Assembly (NCBI RefSeq): GCF_039595395.1
Contig: NZ_JBCNLP010000001.1
Span: 3,534,001 to 3,598,000 of the forward strand
Reading direction: 5' to 3'
DNA from: Novosphingobium sp.
GTDB lineage: Bacteria > Pseudomonadota > Alphaproteobacteria > Sphingomonadales > Sphingomonadaceae
DNA length: 64,000 nucleotides
The notes below the pieces were generated by a model. That model was not told the origin of the DNA. It saw nothing but the letters and a program-made list of their open reading frames with translations, and ran no database searches. The translations under genes and the position numbers were made by a program. Below are positions 34,291 through 42,823 of this stretch, one piece after another. Each line of letters starts with the position of its first letter. Position 1 is the first letter of the stretch.

Positions 34291-37026
34291 TCAGAACTTG
34301 TACAGAGCCGACACGCCGTAAGTCCGCGGCTGATTGGGATAGCCCGAGACCGAACCGGCCTGCGCAGGGCTGTCGAACACGATGTTGATGTAGCGCTGGT
34401 CGGTCAGGTTGCGGCCCCACACGCTCAGCTCCAGCCCGCGCGGCAGTTTCCAGCTCAGCGAGGCGTCGATCTCGCTCACCTCGCGCTTGAAGGCGCGGGC
34501 GGCGGCGATGCCGGTCTGATAGTTCACCACCGCCCCGGTCAGCGGATTGGTGGTGATGAAGCCGGGCAGGCCGTCCTCGATCTGGGTCGGGGCCTCATAA
34601 TGCCAGTCGCCCCGGAAGATCAGGTGATGGCCATTGGCGAAGGGGTGATCCCAGGCCAGCACGGCGGTCGAGGAGATCGGCGGAATGCCCGCCGGCGTGC
34701 TGCCCGAAATATCGCCGAAGCTGGAGTTGACGAAGCTGTCGTACTTGGGCCGCAGATAGGTCAGGCTCTCGCTGATCGTCAGCTCGGGGCTGACATGGAC
34801 GCTGCCCTCGAACTCGAAACCGAAGACCGATTCCTTCTCGGCATTGAGCAGCGCGAAGCCGGTGCCGTCGAACTGGTTGGTCTGGAAGTTCTTGATCGTC
34901 TGGTGGAACACCGCGATGTTGGCGGTGGCGATGCCCCAATTGGCCTTGAGCCCGAATTCCAGCGAGCGCGAGTTCTCCGGCAGGGCATAGCGGCTGCCAT
35001 AGGTCAGATTGTTGAGCGCCAGACCCGCCGCCGCAATCGCCGGAGCATCGGCCAGCGCCGGGCGGCTGTCGCGCGACAGATTGACCGAAGCCGCCTTCCA
35101 GCCCGTCACATAGGAACCATAGAGGTTGATATGTGAGTTAAGCTGATAGGCCAGCCGCCCGGTGTAGCTGACATTGCCATCGGCGACATGGCCCGGCTCG
35201 ACCGCATTGGGCACGTTGAGGAAGGGCGGCATCACCTGCAGCCCGTGCAGCGCCATCAGTTGCTGCGCCACCGCCCCGGCATTGGGCACGCCCTGCGCGG
35301 CCAGCACCTGCGTCGCGCCGGGCACGAAAGCAGCCAGATTGAGGCCCGAGAAGACGTCATTGCTCACCACATTGGTGGAAAAACGCTTGGCATCATGGGT
35401 GTAGCTGATGCCGCCGGTGACGGTGATCTTGCCGAACTTCACATCGGCCTGGCCAAAGATCGAGAAAGCCTCATCCTTGAGCGCATAGGCCTCGTTCAGC
35501 CCGGTGCCCGACTGGAAGAAGCGCCCGCTGTACAGCCCCGGATTGCCCGACAGCGCGCCGAGCAGATTTTCCACCGCCGGCAGGCTGAAGGCCCCGCCCG
35601 ACTGCTGCTGCGTCAACACATTGGCATAATTGCGGAAATCATTGCCGTAGAAAAGCTGCCCGGTCTGGTCGATCTTCTCGTTGAAATAGGAGGCGCCGCC
35701 CAGCAGGTTCACGAAATCGCCCAGCGCCAGATTGGCACGAAATTCCTGCGTGAAAGTGCGGATATAGACATCGGCGGCATTGCGGCTGAGCAGGTCGGCG
35801 CTGGTGAAATCGCTGTCCTGATTGTTGTGGTTGATGCTCTTGCGCCAGGCGGTGATGCTGGTCAGCTTCACCGGGCCGAGATTGTCGTCGATCTGGCCCG
35901 AAATGCCGAAATTGGTGATGTTGTTGGTCGATTTCAGATTGTTGTAGAGCGTCGAATAGGGATCGCTGGCCGGGTTCACCTTGCCGCCGATGGCCTGGAT
36001 CGCCGCCGTGGTGGCGCTGGGCTGCAGATTCATCGTGGCGCAGCACAATTCGTCGATCTTGCCGTAATCGCCAATGATCCGCACGCGCGGGCCGGTGGCG
36101 GGGGCATAAAGCAACTGGCCCTTCACATACCAGCGGTTGCGGTTGTTGGTCTTGCTGTTCGTCCCCGCGTCATAGACGTAACCGTCGCGCCGGTTGTAGC
36201 CGCCCGCGATCGAGGCGGCCAGATTCTCCGCCACTTTGCCCGTCAGGTTCGCCTTGGCCACGAAGGCATTGTAATTGCCATAGGACAGCTCGGCCGAGCC
36301 CTGGGTCTTGAACTGCGGCTCCTGCGTAGAGATCGAGACCACGCCCGCGCTGGCATTCTTGCCGAACAGCGTCGATTGCGGCCCGCGCAACACCTCGACC
36401 TGGGTGACATCGGGGAAGTCGGCGATCTGCGCCGCGCTGCGCGAGCGGTAGACGCCATCGATGAAGACGCCGACGCTGGGCTCGACCCCCGCATTGTTGT
36501 CGCCATTGCCGAAGCCGCGGATCAAAAAGGCCGTGTTGGCCGAGCTTTGATGCTCGTTCACCCGCAGCGAGGGCACCACGCTGGCCAGATCGGCGATGTC
36601 GCGGATCTTGGCGCGGTTCAATGTCTCGGCGGAGGTGACGGTGACGGCCACGGGCACATTCTGCAGCGTCTGCTCGCGCTTGGTGGCGGTGACGAGGATT
36701 TCATTGCCGCTGCCCTCCCCGGCGGCGGGCGGCGGCGCGGGGGGCGCTTCCTCGGCCTCTGCAGGGGGAGCCTCGGCGCTCGCGGGCGGCGGCGCGGCCT
36801 CGGCCGGTGCGGGCTGGGCTTCGGCTGGCGGCTGCAGCGCGGCGGCATGCGCCAGCCCCGGCGCGATCAGCCCCAGCGCCCCGCCCGCCAGCAAAACGCC
36901 GCGCAGGCGCATCAGCGACGCGGCGATACCGCCCGTCTTCCTTGCTCCAGCCTCGCCCTCAACCGTGTTACTGTTCATCATCTTTGCGTCCCGGCCCCAC
37001 AGGGCGCTTGTTTTTGTCCTGTTCAT
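34291..37026 (-). CDS. TonB-dependent receptor
   Basis: This outer-membrane receptor is 911 aa from the ATG at 37026; ATGs at 36981/36978 give a more usual leader. A signal segment (LLAGGALGLIAPGLAHAAA) leads into an unusually long Pro/Ala/Glu-rich linker, then the TonB-box-like NEILVTATKREQTLQNVP and the plug domain (VGVFIDGVYRSRSAAQ, VEVLRGPQSTLFGKNASAGVV-type). The barrel ends in the aromatic LYKF. The layout is that of the sphingomonad iron/complex-compound receptor class. No catabolic partner is adjacent, so the ligand is unknown. It is divergent from typA and has its own terminator. Confidence 0.93.
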   Translation of the reverse strand: MNRTKTSALWGRDAKMMNSNTVEGEAGARKTGGIAASLMRLRGVLLAGGALGLIAPGLAHAAALQPPAEAQPAPAEAAPPPASAEAPPAEAEEAPPAPPPAAGEGSGNEILVTATKREQTLQNVPVAVTVTSAETLNRAKIRDIADLASVVPSLRVNEHQSSANTAFLIRGFGNGDNNAGVEPSVGVFIDGVYRSRSAAQIADFPDVTQVEVLRGPQSTLFGKNASAGVVSISTQEPQFKTQGSAELSYGNYNAFVAKANLTGKVAENLAASIAGGYNRRDGYVYDAGTNSKTNNRNRWYVKGQLLYAPATGPRVRIIGDYGKIDELCCATMNLQPSATTAAIQAIGGKVNPASDPYSTLYNNLKSTNNITNFGISGQIDDNLGPVKLTSITAWRKSINHNNQDSDFTSADLLSRNAADVYIRTFTQEFRANLALGDFVNLLGGASYFNEKIDQTGQLFYGNDFRNYANVLTQQQSGGAFSLPAVENLLGALSGNPGLYSGRFFQSGTGLNEAYALKDEAFSIFGQADVKFGKITVTGGISYTHDAKRFSTNVVSNDVFSGLNLAAFVPGATQVLAAQGVPNAGAVAQQLMALHGLQVMPPFLNVPNAVEPGHVADGNVSYTGRLAYQLNSHINLYGSYVTGWKAASVNLSRDSRPALADAPAIAAAGLALNNLTYGSRYALPENSRSLEFGLKANWGIATANIAVFHQTIKNFQTNQFDGTGFALLNAEKESVFGFEFEGSVHVSPELTISESLTYLRPKYDSFVNSSFGDISGSTPAGIPPISSTAVLAWDHPFANGHHLIFRGDWHYEAPTQIEDGLPGFITTNPLTGAVVNYQTGIAAARAFKREVSEIDASLSWKLPRGLELSVWGRNLTDQRYINIVFDSPAQAGSVSGYPNQPRTYGVSALYKF

Positions 37027-37304
37027 CCTGGCCCGTGTTAATTAGCGTATGGTTTAATCTCAATGGCCAATGCGGCCCAAACCCTCGGGCCACCGTGCTT
37101 TTTCCCGCAATGCGGGCACGCTGTGGCAGTTTTGGGACACTCGCGCGCGCCATCGCCGCCGCGACCGCCCGCACATGCCTTGCCCTCCACGCGCTTTTGG
37201 ACTAGGGGCGCGCCAGAATTGTGCGGTGCAAAAGCCGCATCATGACCGATGCCAGAAAGGCGTGCCGGAACGGGCCCGCCCCCTCTTTACGGAAAGACCT
37301 GTTG
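37027..37304. other. Divergent promoter region, TonB receptor / typA
   Basis: About 280 bp with an AT-rich part near the receptor (GTTAATTAGCGTATGGTTTAATC). It contains no supported gene; in-frame extension of typA to 37221 lacks a ribosome site. Promoters for both genes are expected here, but I cannot assign boxes. Confidence 0.35.
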
Positions 37305-39134
37305 ATGTCCGCCCCGCTTCCGCTTCGCAACATTGCGATCATCGCTCACGTTGACCACGGCAAGACCACGCTGGTCGACCAGCTCTTCCGCCAGTCCGGC
37401 ACCTTCCGCGACAACCAGCGCGTGGAAGAGCGCGCGATGGACAGCAACGATCTCGAAAAGGAGCGCGGGATCACCATTCTGGCCAAGCCCACCTCGATCG
37501 AGTGGGAAGGCACGCGCATCAACATCGTCGACACCCCCGGCCACGCCGACTTCGGCGGCGAGGTGGAGCGCATCCTCTCGATGGTCGATGGCGTTGTGCT
37601 GCTGGTCGACTCGTCGGAAGGCGCCATGCCGCAGACCAAGTTCGTGACCGGCAAGGCGCTGGCGCTGGGCCTCAAGCCCATCGTCGTCGTCAACAAGGTC
37701 GACCGCCCCGACGAGCGCATCCAGGAAGTGCTGGACGAGGTCTTCGACCTGTTCGTCTCGCTCGACGCTTCGGATGAGCAGCTCGACTTCCCCGTGCTCT
37801 ACGCTTCGGGCCGCAACGGCTACGCCAGCGATGACATGAACCGCCGCGAGGGCACGCTGACCCCGCTGTTCCAGAAGATCGTCGATCACGTGCCGCCGCC
37901 GGCGCTGGAAGTCGATGCGCCCTTCACCTTCCTGGTGACCCTGCTGGACCGCGACAACTTCCTGGGCCGCGTGCTGACCGGCCGCGTCACCTCGGGCGTC
38001 GTCAAGACCAACCAGGCGATCCATGCGCTGGACGCCGACGGCAAGGTCATCGAAACCGGCCGCGCTTCCAAGATCATGTCCTTCCGTGGTCTGGACCGCG
38101 TGCCCGTGGACGAGGCCAAGGCCGGTGACATCATCTCGCTGGCTGGTCTGACCATCGCCACCGTGGCCAACACCATCGCCGACACCTCGGTCAACACGCC
38201 GATCAAGGCCCAGCCGATCGATCCGCCGACCCTGTCGATGCGCTTTGCCGTGAACGACTCGCCGATGGCGGGCCGCGAGGGCACCAAGGTGACGAGCCGC
38301 ATGATCCGCGACCGCCTGGAGCGTGAAGCCGAATCGAACGTGGCCATCAAGATCACCGAATCGGCCGACAAGGACAGCTTCGAGGTCGCCGGTCGCGGCG
38401 AACTCCAGCTCGGCGTGCTGATCGAGACCATGCGTCGCGAAGGCTTCGAGCTGGGCATCAGCCGTCCCCGCGTGCTGTTCGGCACCGACGAGAACGGCGG
38501 CAAGACCGAGCCCTACGAAAGCGTCCTGATCGACGTGGACGATGAGTTCTCGGGCACCGTCGTGGAAAAGATGGCGCTGCGTAAGGGCGAAATGACCGAC
38601 ATGCGCCCCTCGGGCGGCGGCAAGACCCGCATCAGCTTCATCGCCCCCTCGCGCGGCCTGATCGGCTACCACGGTGAATTCCTGTCCGACACGCGCGGCA
38701 CGGGCATCATGAACCGCCTGTTCGACAAGTACGGCCCCCACAAGGGCAAGATCGAAGGCCGCAAGAACGGCGTGCTGATCTCGAACGGCGCCGGTGAAGC
38801 CAATGCCTACGCGCTGGGCCCGCTCGAAGAGCGCGGCATCCTGTTCGTCGGCGTGGGCGAGGCCCTGTACGAAGGCATGATCATCGGCGAGAACGCCAAG
38901 CCCGAAGACCTCGAAGTCAACCCGATGAAGTCGAAGGCGCTCACCAACTTCCGCGCCAGCGGCAAGGACGACGCCGTCCGCCTCACGCCCCCCAAGGTGA
39001 TGACGCTGGAGCAGGCTATCGCCTACATCGACGACGATGAGATGGTCGAAGTGACCCCCAAGAACATCCGTATCCGCAAGGCCGAGCTCGACCCCAACGA
39101 GCGCAAGAAGGCCAGCCGCCGCAAGGACTCGTAA
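37305..39134 (+). CDS. typA: Ribosome-associated GTPase TypA/BipA
   Basis: This 609-aa translational GTPase binds the ribosome and helps growth under stress and in 50S assembly. G motifs: AHVDHGKTTL (G1), ERGITILAKP (G2), DTPGHADFGGE (G3), NKVDRPDER (G4). The EF-G-like domains and the BipA-specific C-terminal region (GLIGYHGEFLSDTRGTGIMN, EGMIIGENAKPEDLEVNP) follow. The ATG at 37305 is chosen because GGAAAG lies eight bases upstream and the protein then begins at LRNIAIIAHVDHG. An intrinsic terminator follows 28 bp after the stop. Confidence 0.97.
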   Translation: MSAPLPLRNIAIIAHVDHGKTTLVDQLFRQSGTFRDNQRVEERAMDSNDLEKERGITILAKPTSIEWEGTRINIVDTPGHADFGGEVERILSMVDGVVLLVDSSEGAMPQTKFVTGKALALGLKPIVVVNKVDRPDERIQEVLDEVFDLFVSLDASDEQLDFPVLYASGRNGYASDDMNRREGTLTPLFQKIVDHVPPPALEVDAPFTFLVTLLDRDNFLGRVLTGRVTSGVVKTNQAIHALDADGKVIETGRASKIMSFRGLDRVPVDEAKAGDIISLAGLTIATVANTIADTSVNTPIKAQPIDPPTLSMRFAVNDSPMAGREGTKVTSRMIRDRLEREAESNVAIKITESADKDSFEVAGRGELQLGVLIETMRREGFELGISRPRVLFGTDENGGKTEPYESVLIDVDDEFSGTVVEKMALRKGEMTDMRPSGGGKTRISFIAPSRGLIGYHGEFLSDTRGTGIMNRLFDKYGPHKGKIEGRKNGVLISNGAGEANAYALGPLEERGILFVGVGEALYEGMIIGENAKPEDLEVNPMKSKALTNFRASGKDDAVRLTPPKVMTLEQAIAYIDDDEMVEVTPKNIRIRKAELDPNERKKASRRKDS

Positions 39135-39162
39135 GAGTTCGCAGCGGTTGAACGATCGCAGG

Positions 39163-39196
39163 AAGGCCGGGGGGAAACCTCCGGCCTTTTTGTTTT
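39163..39196 (+). terminator. Intrinsic terminator of typA
   Basis: AAGGCCGG (39163-39170) pairs with CCGGCCTT (39181-39188) and is followed by a run of T bases (TTTTTGTTTT). This is a textbook intrinsic terminator 28 bp after the typA stop. A family 1 repeat end begins 24 bp further on. Confidence 0.9.
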
Positions 39197-39219
39197 GAAG
39201 GGGATTGAAGAGAGAAGGT

Positions 39220-39340
39220 GCGAGGGGGTTACCCCCTCGCGCTCCCATAACTGTCTGCGTTGTGCCCGTTCCGCAGCGTTCGCCTCGTTTGATGGGATTG
39301 TTTGGGGATTGCCTGCGGCGCTTTGGGGCTGGTACAAATT
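39220..39340. repeat. Family 1 repeat, left half (copy D)
   Basis: The hairpin GCGAGGGGG / CCCCCTCGC with a TTA loop (39220-39240) is followed by GCTCCCATAACTGTCTGCG, then a GCCTGCGGCGCTTTG segment (39311-39326) found in the middle of complete copies F and H. It stops there, and the promoter region of the LuxR/DUF4019 gene follows. Its reverse complement matches copy E at 40221-40253, so D and E look like the two halves of one element. Confidence 0.75.
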
Positions 39341-39384
39341 TTTGGGGGTTGTCGTGCCCCCGCCCTCACCCGAAAGCCTTGGCC

Positions 39385-40140
39385 ATGTTGACGCAAGATG
39401 ATGTCTGGGGCCTCACCGAAAAGGAACGGCAGACCCTGCGCCTGATGGTGCGGGGCCATGATGCCAAGTCGATCGCCCGCAGCCTCGATCTCTCGGTCCA
39501 TACCGTCAATGAAAGGCTGCGCGACGCACGCCGCAAGATGACCGTCTCCAGCAGCCGCGAAGCCGCGCGCCTGCTGCTGGAAAAGGAAGGCGAAACAGCC
39601 CCCAATTCTCTTGGGGACACACAAATCGGGGAGGACGCGCAGCACCCCGAGGCGGATGAACAGCAGGCGCCGATCAGCGGCGCGGGGCGGGCAAATCGCC
39701 CCTTCTGGATCATCCCCGGAGTTCTGCTCATGACACTTCTTCTCGCCTTTCTGGCCCTCACCCCCATGGCTCAGCTCGATACCACGGCGCCCGCACCCAC
39801 CGCCGAAGCCGCCCATTCAGAGACTGCCGAAACCGCACGCCAATGGCTGGCGCTGGTCGATCAGGACAAATGGGACGCCAGCTATCAGGCCACCGGCAAG
39901 TCCTTCCGCAAGCTGAACACCCCGCAGGTCTGGGCGAAGACATCGCAACAGATGCGCCAGTCGCTGGGCAAGATGATCTCACGCACCTTCGTCAGCGAAG
40001 AGAATCTGCCCGCCCCGCCCTACGGCTATCAGGTGGTGAAATTCCGCACGAACTATGCCAACAAACCCGACGCCCTGGAAAAGATCTCGCTCAATCAGGA
40101 AGATGGCCGCTGGCGCGTGGTGGGCGTGACAGTGGAGTAA
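39385..40140 (+). CDS. Membrane-anchored LuxR-type HTH protein with DUF4019 domain
   Basis: This is 251 aa from the ATG at 39385. The N-terminal LuxR/GerE helix-turn-helix (LTEKERQTLRLMVRGHDAKS, then SVHTVNERLRDARRKM) fills residues 9-65. An acidic linker and one transmembrane helix (FWIIPGVLLMTLLLAFLAL) follow. The C-terminal, probably periplasmic, DUF4019 domain is ARQWLALVDQDKWDASYQAT to WRVVGVTVE. The layout suggests a one-component regulator that senses an envelope signal while bound to DNA at the membrane. It is bracketed by inverted family 1 repeat halves (39220 and 40253), unlike every other gene here. Confidence 0.85.
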   Translation: MLTQDDVWGLTEKERQTLRLMVRGHDAKSIARSLDLSVHTVNERLRDARRKMTVSSSREAARLLLEKEGETAPNSLGDTQIGEDAQHPEADEQQAPISGAGRANRPFWIIPGVLLMTLLLAFLALTPMAQLDTTAPAPTAEAAHSETAETARQWLALVDQDKWDASYQATGKSFRKLNTPQVWAKTSQQMRQSLGKMISRTFVSEENLPAPPYGYQVVKFRTNYANKPDALEKISLNQEDGRWRVVGVTVE

Positions 40141-40171
40141 ACCCGCCGAAGGCAACATAACTCATCACGAC

Positions 40172-40253
40172 AGAGAGCTTAAACGCAAGGACGGGGAATC
40201 ACTGCCCTTGCGCCGGGAGACGTTATGGGAGCGCGAGGGGGTAACCCCCTCGC
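40172..40253. repeat. Family 1 repeat, right half (copy E)
   Basis: CAGAGAGCTTAAACGCAAGG, CACTGCCCTTGCG and GGGAGACGTTATGGGAGC lead to the hairpin GCGAGGGGG / CCCCCTCGC with a TAA loop (40233-40253). This is the same order as the right half of copies F, G and H. It begins about 30 bp after the LuxR/DUF4019 stop. A pyrimidine-rich tract (TCTTCCTTTTTCCCCC) follows the hairpin. Confidence 0.75.
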
Positions 40254-40322
40254 ATCTTCCTTTTTCCCCCTCCCTAAACATGATAAAACCCCCAAACCAA
40301 AAACCGAACCAAAGGCCCCGCC

Positions 40323-40568
40323 ATGTCGACCCAAGGCAAACTGTGGTTCCGGCGCAAACTGTTCGGCTGGGGCTGGACCCCGGTTTCAGTGGAAGGCTGG
40401 CTCAGTTTGGGCGTCTATCTGCTGGTCGTTCTGGGTTTCCACGCCGTCAGGAATGCCAGCCCCATCCTGTCCTTCCTCGGCATCGCGGTTGCGACGGGTG
40501 GTCTGGTGGCGCTCTGCCTGTTCAAGGGCGAGCCGCCGACATGGCAATGGGGCCGCCGCAAGCCCTAA
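40323..40568 (+). CDS. Small membrane protein
   Basis: This is an 81-aa product from an ATG at 40323. A basic N-terminus (WFRRKLFGWGWTPVSVEGW) precedes two hydrophobic stretches (LSLGVYLLVVLGFHAV and ILSFLGIAVATGGLVALCLF), and the tail is PTWQWGRRKP. The WGW-P and EGWL residues resemble a small uncharacterised family seen in sphingomonads, but I cannot name it. It is a single gene, immediately after repeat copy E. Confidence 0.6.
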   Translation: MSTQGKLWFRRKLFGWGWTPVSVEGWLSLGVYLLVVLGFHAVRNASPILSFLGIAVATGGLVALCLFKGEPPTWQWGRRKP

Positions 40569-40739
40569 CCCCCTCATCACAGCTCATGGACACTCCGGGG
40601 CGGCCCATCGCGTCTGCCCCGTCACGCGCGCCTTCATACCCTCGACATGGGGAACCCCACCGGCGCCGAATGATTGGAACTTCATCTGCCAGCCTTCACC
40701 AACCCCTTCTAAATCAAGGATATTGGTGAAAATACGGGG

Positions 40740-41459
40740 GTGAAGAGCGTGACTGTGAAAACCTTTCTGATCGCCACCAATGCCGCTGCCACTGTTCTCC
40801 CCCTCCCCGTTTTCGCCCAGGATGCCCCTCCCCCGACCGAGCCAGCCCGCCCCGCCGAAACGCCCAGACCCCCGCATATCTCGCCGATCTACATGGGCAT
40901 CACCGGCGGCACGCTGGGCGTCGGGCCGGAGCTGTCCTACGCCATCAACCGCTATGTCGGCCTGCGCGGCAACATCACCTTTCTCGACATCTCGCACAGC
41001 TTCGATTCCGGCGGCCTGCCCTACCAAGGCCAGGCCCATCTCGGCTCGGGCGGACTGATGCTGGACTTTCGCCCCTTCGGCGGCGGCTTCTTCATCTCGG
41101 GCGGCGCGCGCCTGAACCGCAACAAGCTGCGCGCCAACTCCAACTTCAACGGCGTGGTCGTGGTCGACGGCGTGACCTACACCTCATCGCGCACCGGCAC
41201 GCTGATGGGCTATGCCAACTTCCCCTCCGTCGCCCCCACGCTGACTTTCGGCTACGCAGGCACGCTCAGGCGCGGGATCAAGGTGGGGATCGAGGCCGGC
41301 GCGATGTTCATGGGCGCCGGGCGGGTCTATCCCTTCACCGCCACGGGAATGAACGTCTCGGAAAGCCGGCTGGAAGCGCAGCGCGCGGGGTTGCAGCGGG
41401 TTATGGACCATTATGAGGTTTATCCGATCCTGCAACTGACAGCCGGGTATCGGTTTTAA
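40740..41459 (+). CDS. Outer-membrane beta-barrel family protein
   Basis: This 239-aa protein starts at a GTG (40740; a GTG at 40749 is also possible). A signal peptide (FLIATNAAATVLPLPVFAQ) is followed by a proline-rich stretch and then alternating beta-strand-like segments with glycines and aromatics (YMGITGGTLGVGPELSYAIN, RYVGLRGNITFLDIS, GGFFISGGARLNRNKL). The protein ends in LTAGYRF with a terminal Phe, as expected for an inserted barrel. It looks like an Omp/porin-fold protein of about eight strands. Function is unknown. Repeat copy F begins 17 bp past the stop. Confidence 0.75.
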   Translation: MKSVTVKTFLIATNAAATVLPLPVFAQDAPPPTEPARPAETPRPPHISPIYMGITGGTLGVGPELSYAINRYVGLRGNITFLDISHSFDSGGLPYQGQAHLGSGGLMLDFRPFGGGFFISGGARLNRNKLRANSNFNGVVVVDGVTYTSSRTGTLMGYANFPSVAPTLTFGYAGTLRRGIKVGIEAGAMFMGAGRVYPFTATGMNVSESRLEAQRAGLQRVMDHYEVYPILQLTAGYRF

Positions 41460-41475
41460 GAAGAAAAGAGAAAAT

Positions 41476-41683
41476 GCGAGGGTGTTACACCCTCGCGCTC
41501 CCTTTAATGTCTGCCTCAGCGCTTCGGGTTCGGCCTTGCGCCCAGCTTGCCGCGCCGCAGGCAGAAAATTGAATGCCTGCGGCGCCTTAGGTAGCGCATG
41601 TGGAGAGTTTGAACGCAACGATCCGGCGCCACCACCCTTTCGTCGGAAGACGTTCTGGGAGCGCGAGGGGGTAACCCCCTCGC
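41476..41683. repeat. Composite intergenic repeat, family 1, copy F
   Basis: The left hairpin is GCGAGGGTG / CACCCTCGC with a TTA loop (41476-41496). The right hairpin is GCGAGGGGG / CCCCCTCGC with a TAA loop (41663-41683). The left half (CTTTAATGTCTGCCTCAGCG, TTCGGGTTCGGCCTTGCGC) is almost identical to copy H. The centre holds GCCGCAGGCA and TGCCTGCGGCG, which pair with one another. It is 3' of the outer-membrane protein gene. Confidence 0.82.
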
Positions 41684-41706
41684 ACCTTCCTTCCCTTCCC
41701 TCCACC

Positions 41707-41733
41707 TTGACAAATAACCCATATGGTTATATC
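41707..41733 (+). promoter_or_regulatory. Promoter-like site overlapping a palindrome
   Basis: TTGACA at 41707-41712 is followed after 15 bases by TATATC (41728-41733). Between and overlapping them is the inverted repeat ATAACC (41714-41719) / GGTTAT (41725-41730). This is the arrangement of a repressor-controlled promoter. The next about 500 bp to the right contain no supported gene, so what it would transcribe is unclear. Confidence 0.45.
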
Positions 41734-42245
41734 CACCCAAACCGACAGACCGAAGCTGGGCCTGTCACACCACAGGGCCGATGCGGCGCGGGACCGGACG
41801 GCGACCAGCCGGAGGACTTCCGCAACGCCTCCCCAGCCCTCGGGACTCACGAAGCGGCGGCTCATCTGCGAGCCCGTGCCCGCCCTTCCCCGAGGCTCGC
41901 CGTAAAACGCGAAAAGGGTCGAGCCGGAGTTTGAGAGGGGGCGCCCTCATCCGGCCATTCGCGACTGCAGGCGCGCCCTCGCACCCGTCCGGCCATGGGC
42001 GCGTGCCGCATCGGCCTCTTTGCCTGCCCGATGCCCGCAGGGTACGGCGCCATCCATCGATAGCCAGGCGCGGCCCAGCGACAGACTCGCGGCGCCGGAT
42101 GTAGGATATCGCAACCGATGCACCGCTCGTCGAAGCTGAACCTCGGCTGCAAGCATCGTCCCGTTTTCGTTCAGTTGCGCAGGCCCATATCGGCTTCATA
42201 GCACGGCGACTCGCCAAGGGCCGAACAGGGGTTCCAGCCCGGCCG
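41734..42245. other. Long gap without a supported gene
   Basis: About 510 bp between a promoter-like site and the Gly/Tyr-rich protein gene. Open frames exist on both strands but have Arg/Pro/Ser-rich composition, no ribosome site and no recognisable family. A small RNA or short peptide driven by the 41707 site is possible; otherwise I see nothing in it. Confidence 0.3.
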
Positions 42246-42261
42246 CCGAAGGAGACACACG

Positions 42262-42642
42262 ATGAACGTCAAGTTCAGCACAGCTCTGCGCAAGGCCACG
42301 ATGGCCGCAGCACTGGTCGCCACGGCGGCGACGGGCCTGATGGCCACCACCGCTGAAGCCCGCCCCGGTTGGGGTGGCGGTTATCGCGGCGGTTGGCACC
42401 GTGGCGGTGGCGGCGCTGGCGCCGTGATCGCCGGCGGCATCGTCGGCGCGGCGCTGGGTGCAGCGATCGTCGACAGCAGCCGCCCGCGTTACTACTACCC
42501 GGCTGAATATGGTTACGGTTATGCGCCGCCTCCCCCTCCGCCCCCGCCCTATTACTATGGTGGCTACTACCGCCCCTGGGCCTGGCATGACGGTTACTAC
42601 TGGGACCACTGGGGTCACCGTTACTACCACCGCGGCTGGTAA
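42262..42642 (+). CDS. Small secreted Gly/Tyr/Pro-rich protein with glycine zipper
   Basis: This is a 126-aa product with AGGAGA seven bases before the ATG. The signal peptide is MAAALVATAATGLMATTAEA. A Gly/Arg-rich part, a glycine-zipper helix (AGAVIAGGIVGAALGAAIV) and a Pro/Tyr/Trp/His-rich C-terminus follow, with eight consecutive prolines. Proteins of this composition are small periplasmic or outer-membrane-associated factors in sphingomonads. The specific role is not known. Confidence 0.78.
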   Translation: MNVKFSTALRKATMAAALVATAATGLMATTAEARPGWGGGYRGGWHRGGGGAGAVIAGGIVGAALGAAIVDSSRPRYYYPAEYGYGYAPPPPPPPPYYYGGYYRPWAWHDGYYWDHWGHRYYHRGW

Positions 42643-42823
42643 GCCGGCCTGATTTCTCTCTTCGGTCGCCCTGCCCTTCTCTTCCCCTCCCGGCAGGGCG
42701 CCCCAAACTCGGCGTATGGTCCTCTTTTCCCTTAAGGGAGGACCATGCGCCTTTTTCCTGTGCGGCGCATGCTGACGGACCCCTTCCCGCGCTGCCCTCT
42801 CGCCAAATGACGTATGGAGGTCT

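Noticed and set aside
35188..37041. 617-codon plus-strand frame across the second TonB receptor
   Set aside because: Shadow of the receptor gene on the other strand.
37287..39248. 653-codon frame antisense to typA
   Set aside because: typA is unambiguous; the antisense frame is Val/Ala/Gly/His-rich without motifs.
41765..42217. 150-codon minus-strand frame in the gap before the Gly/Tyr-rich protein
   Set aside because: Arg/Ser/Gly-rich translation without ribosome site; overlapping frames on both strands look equally random.
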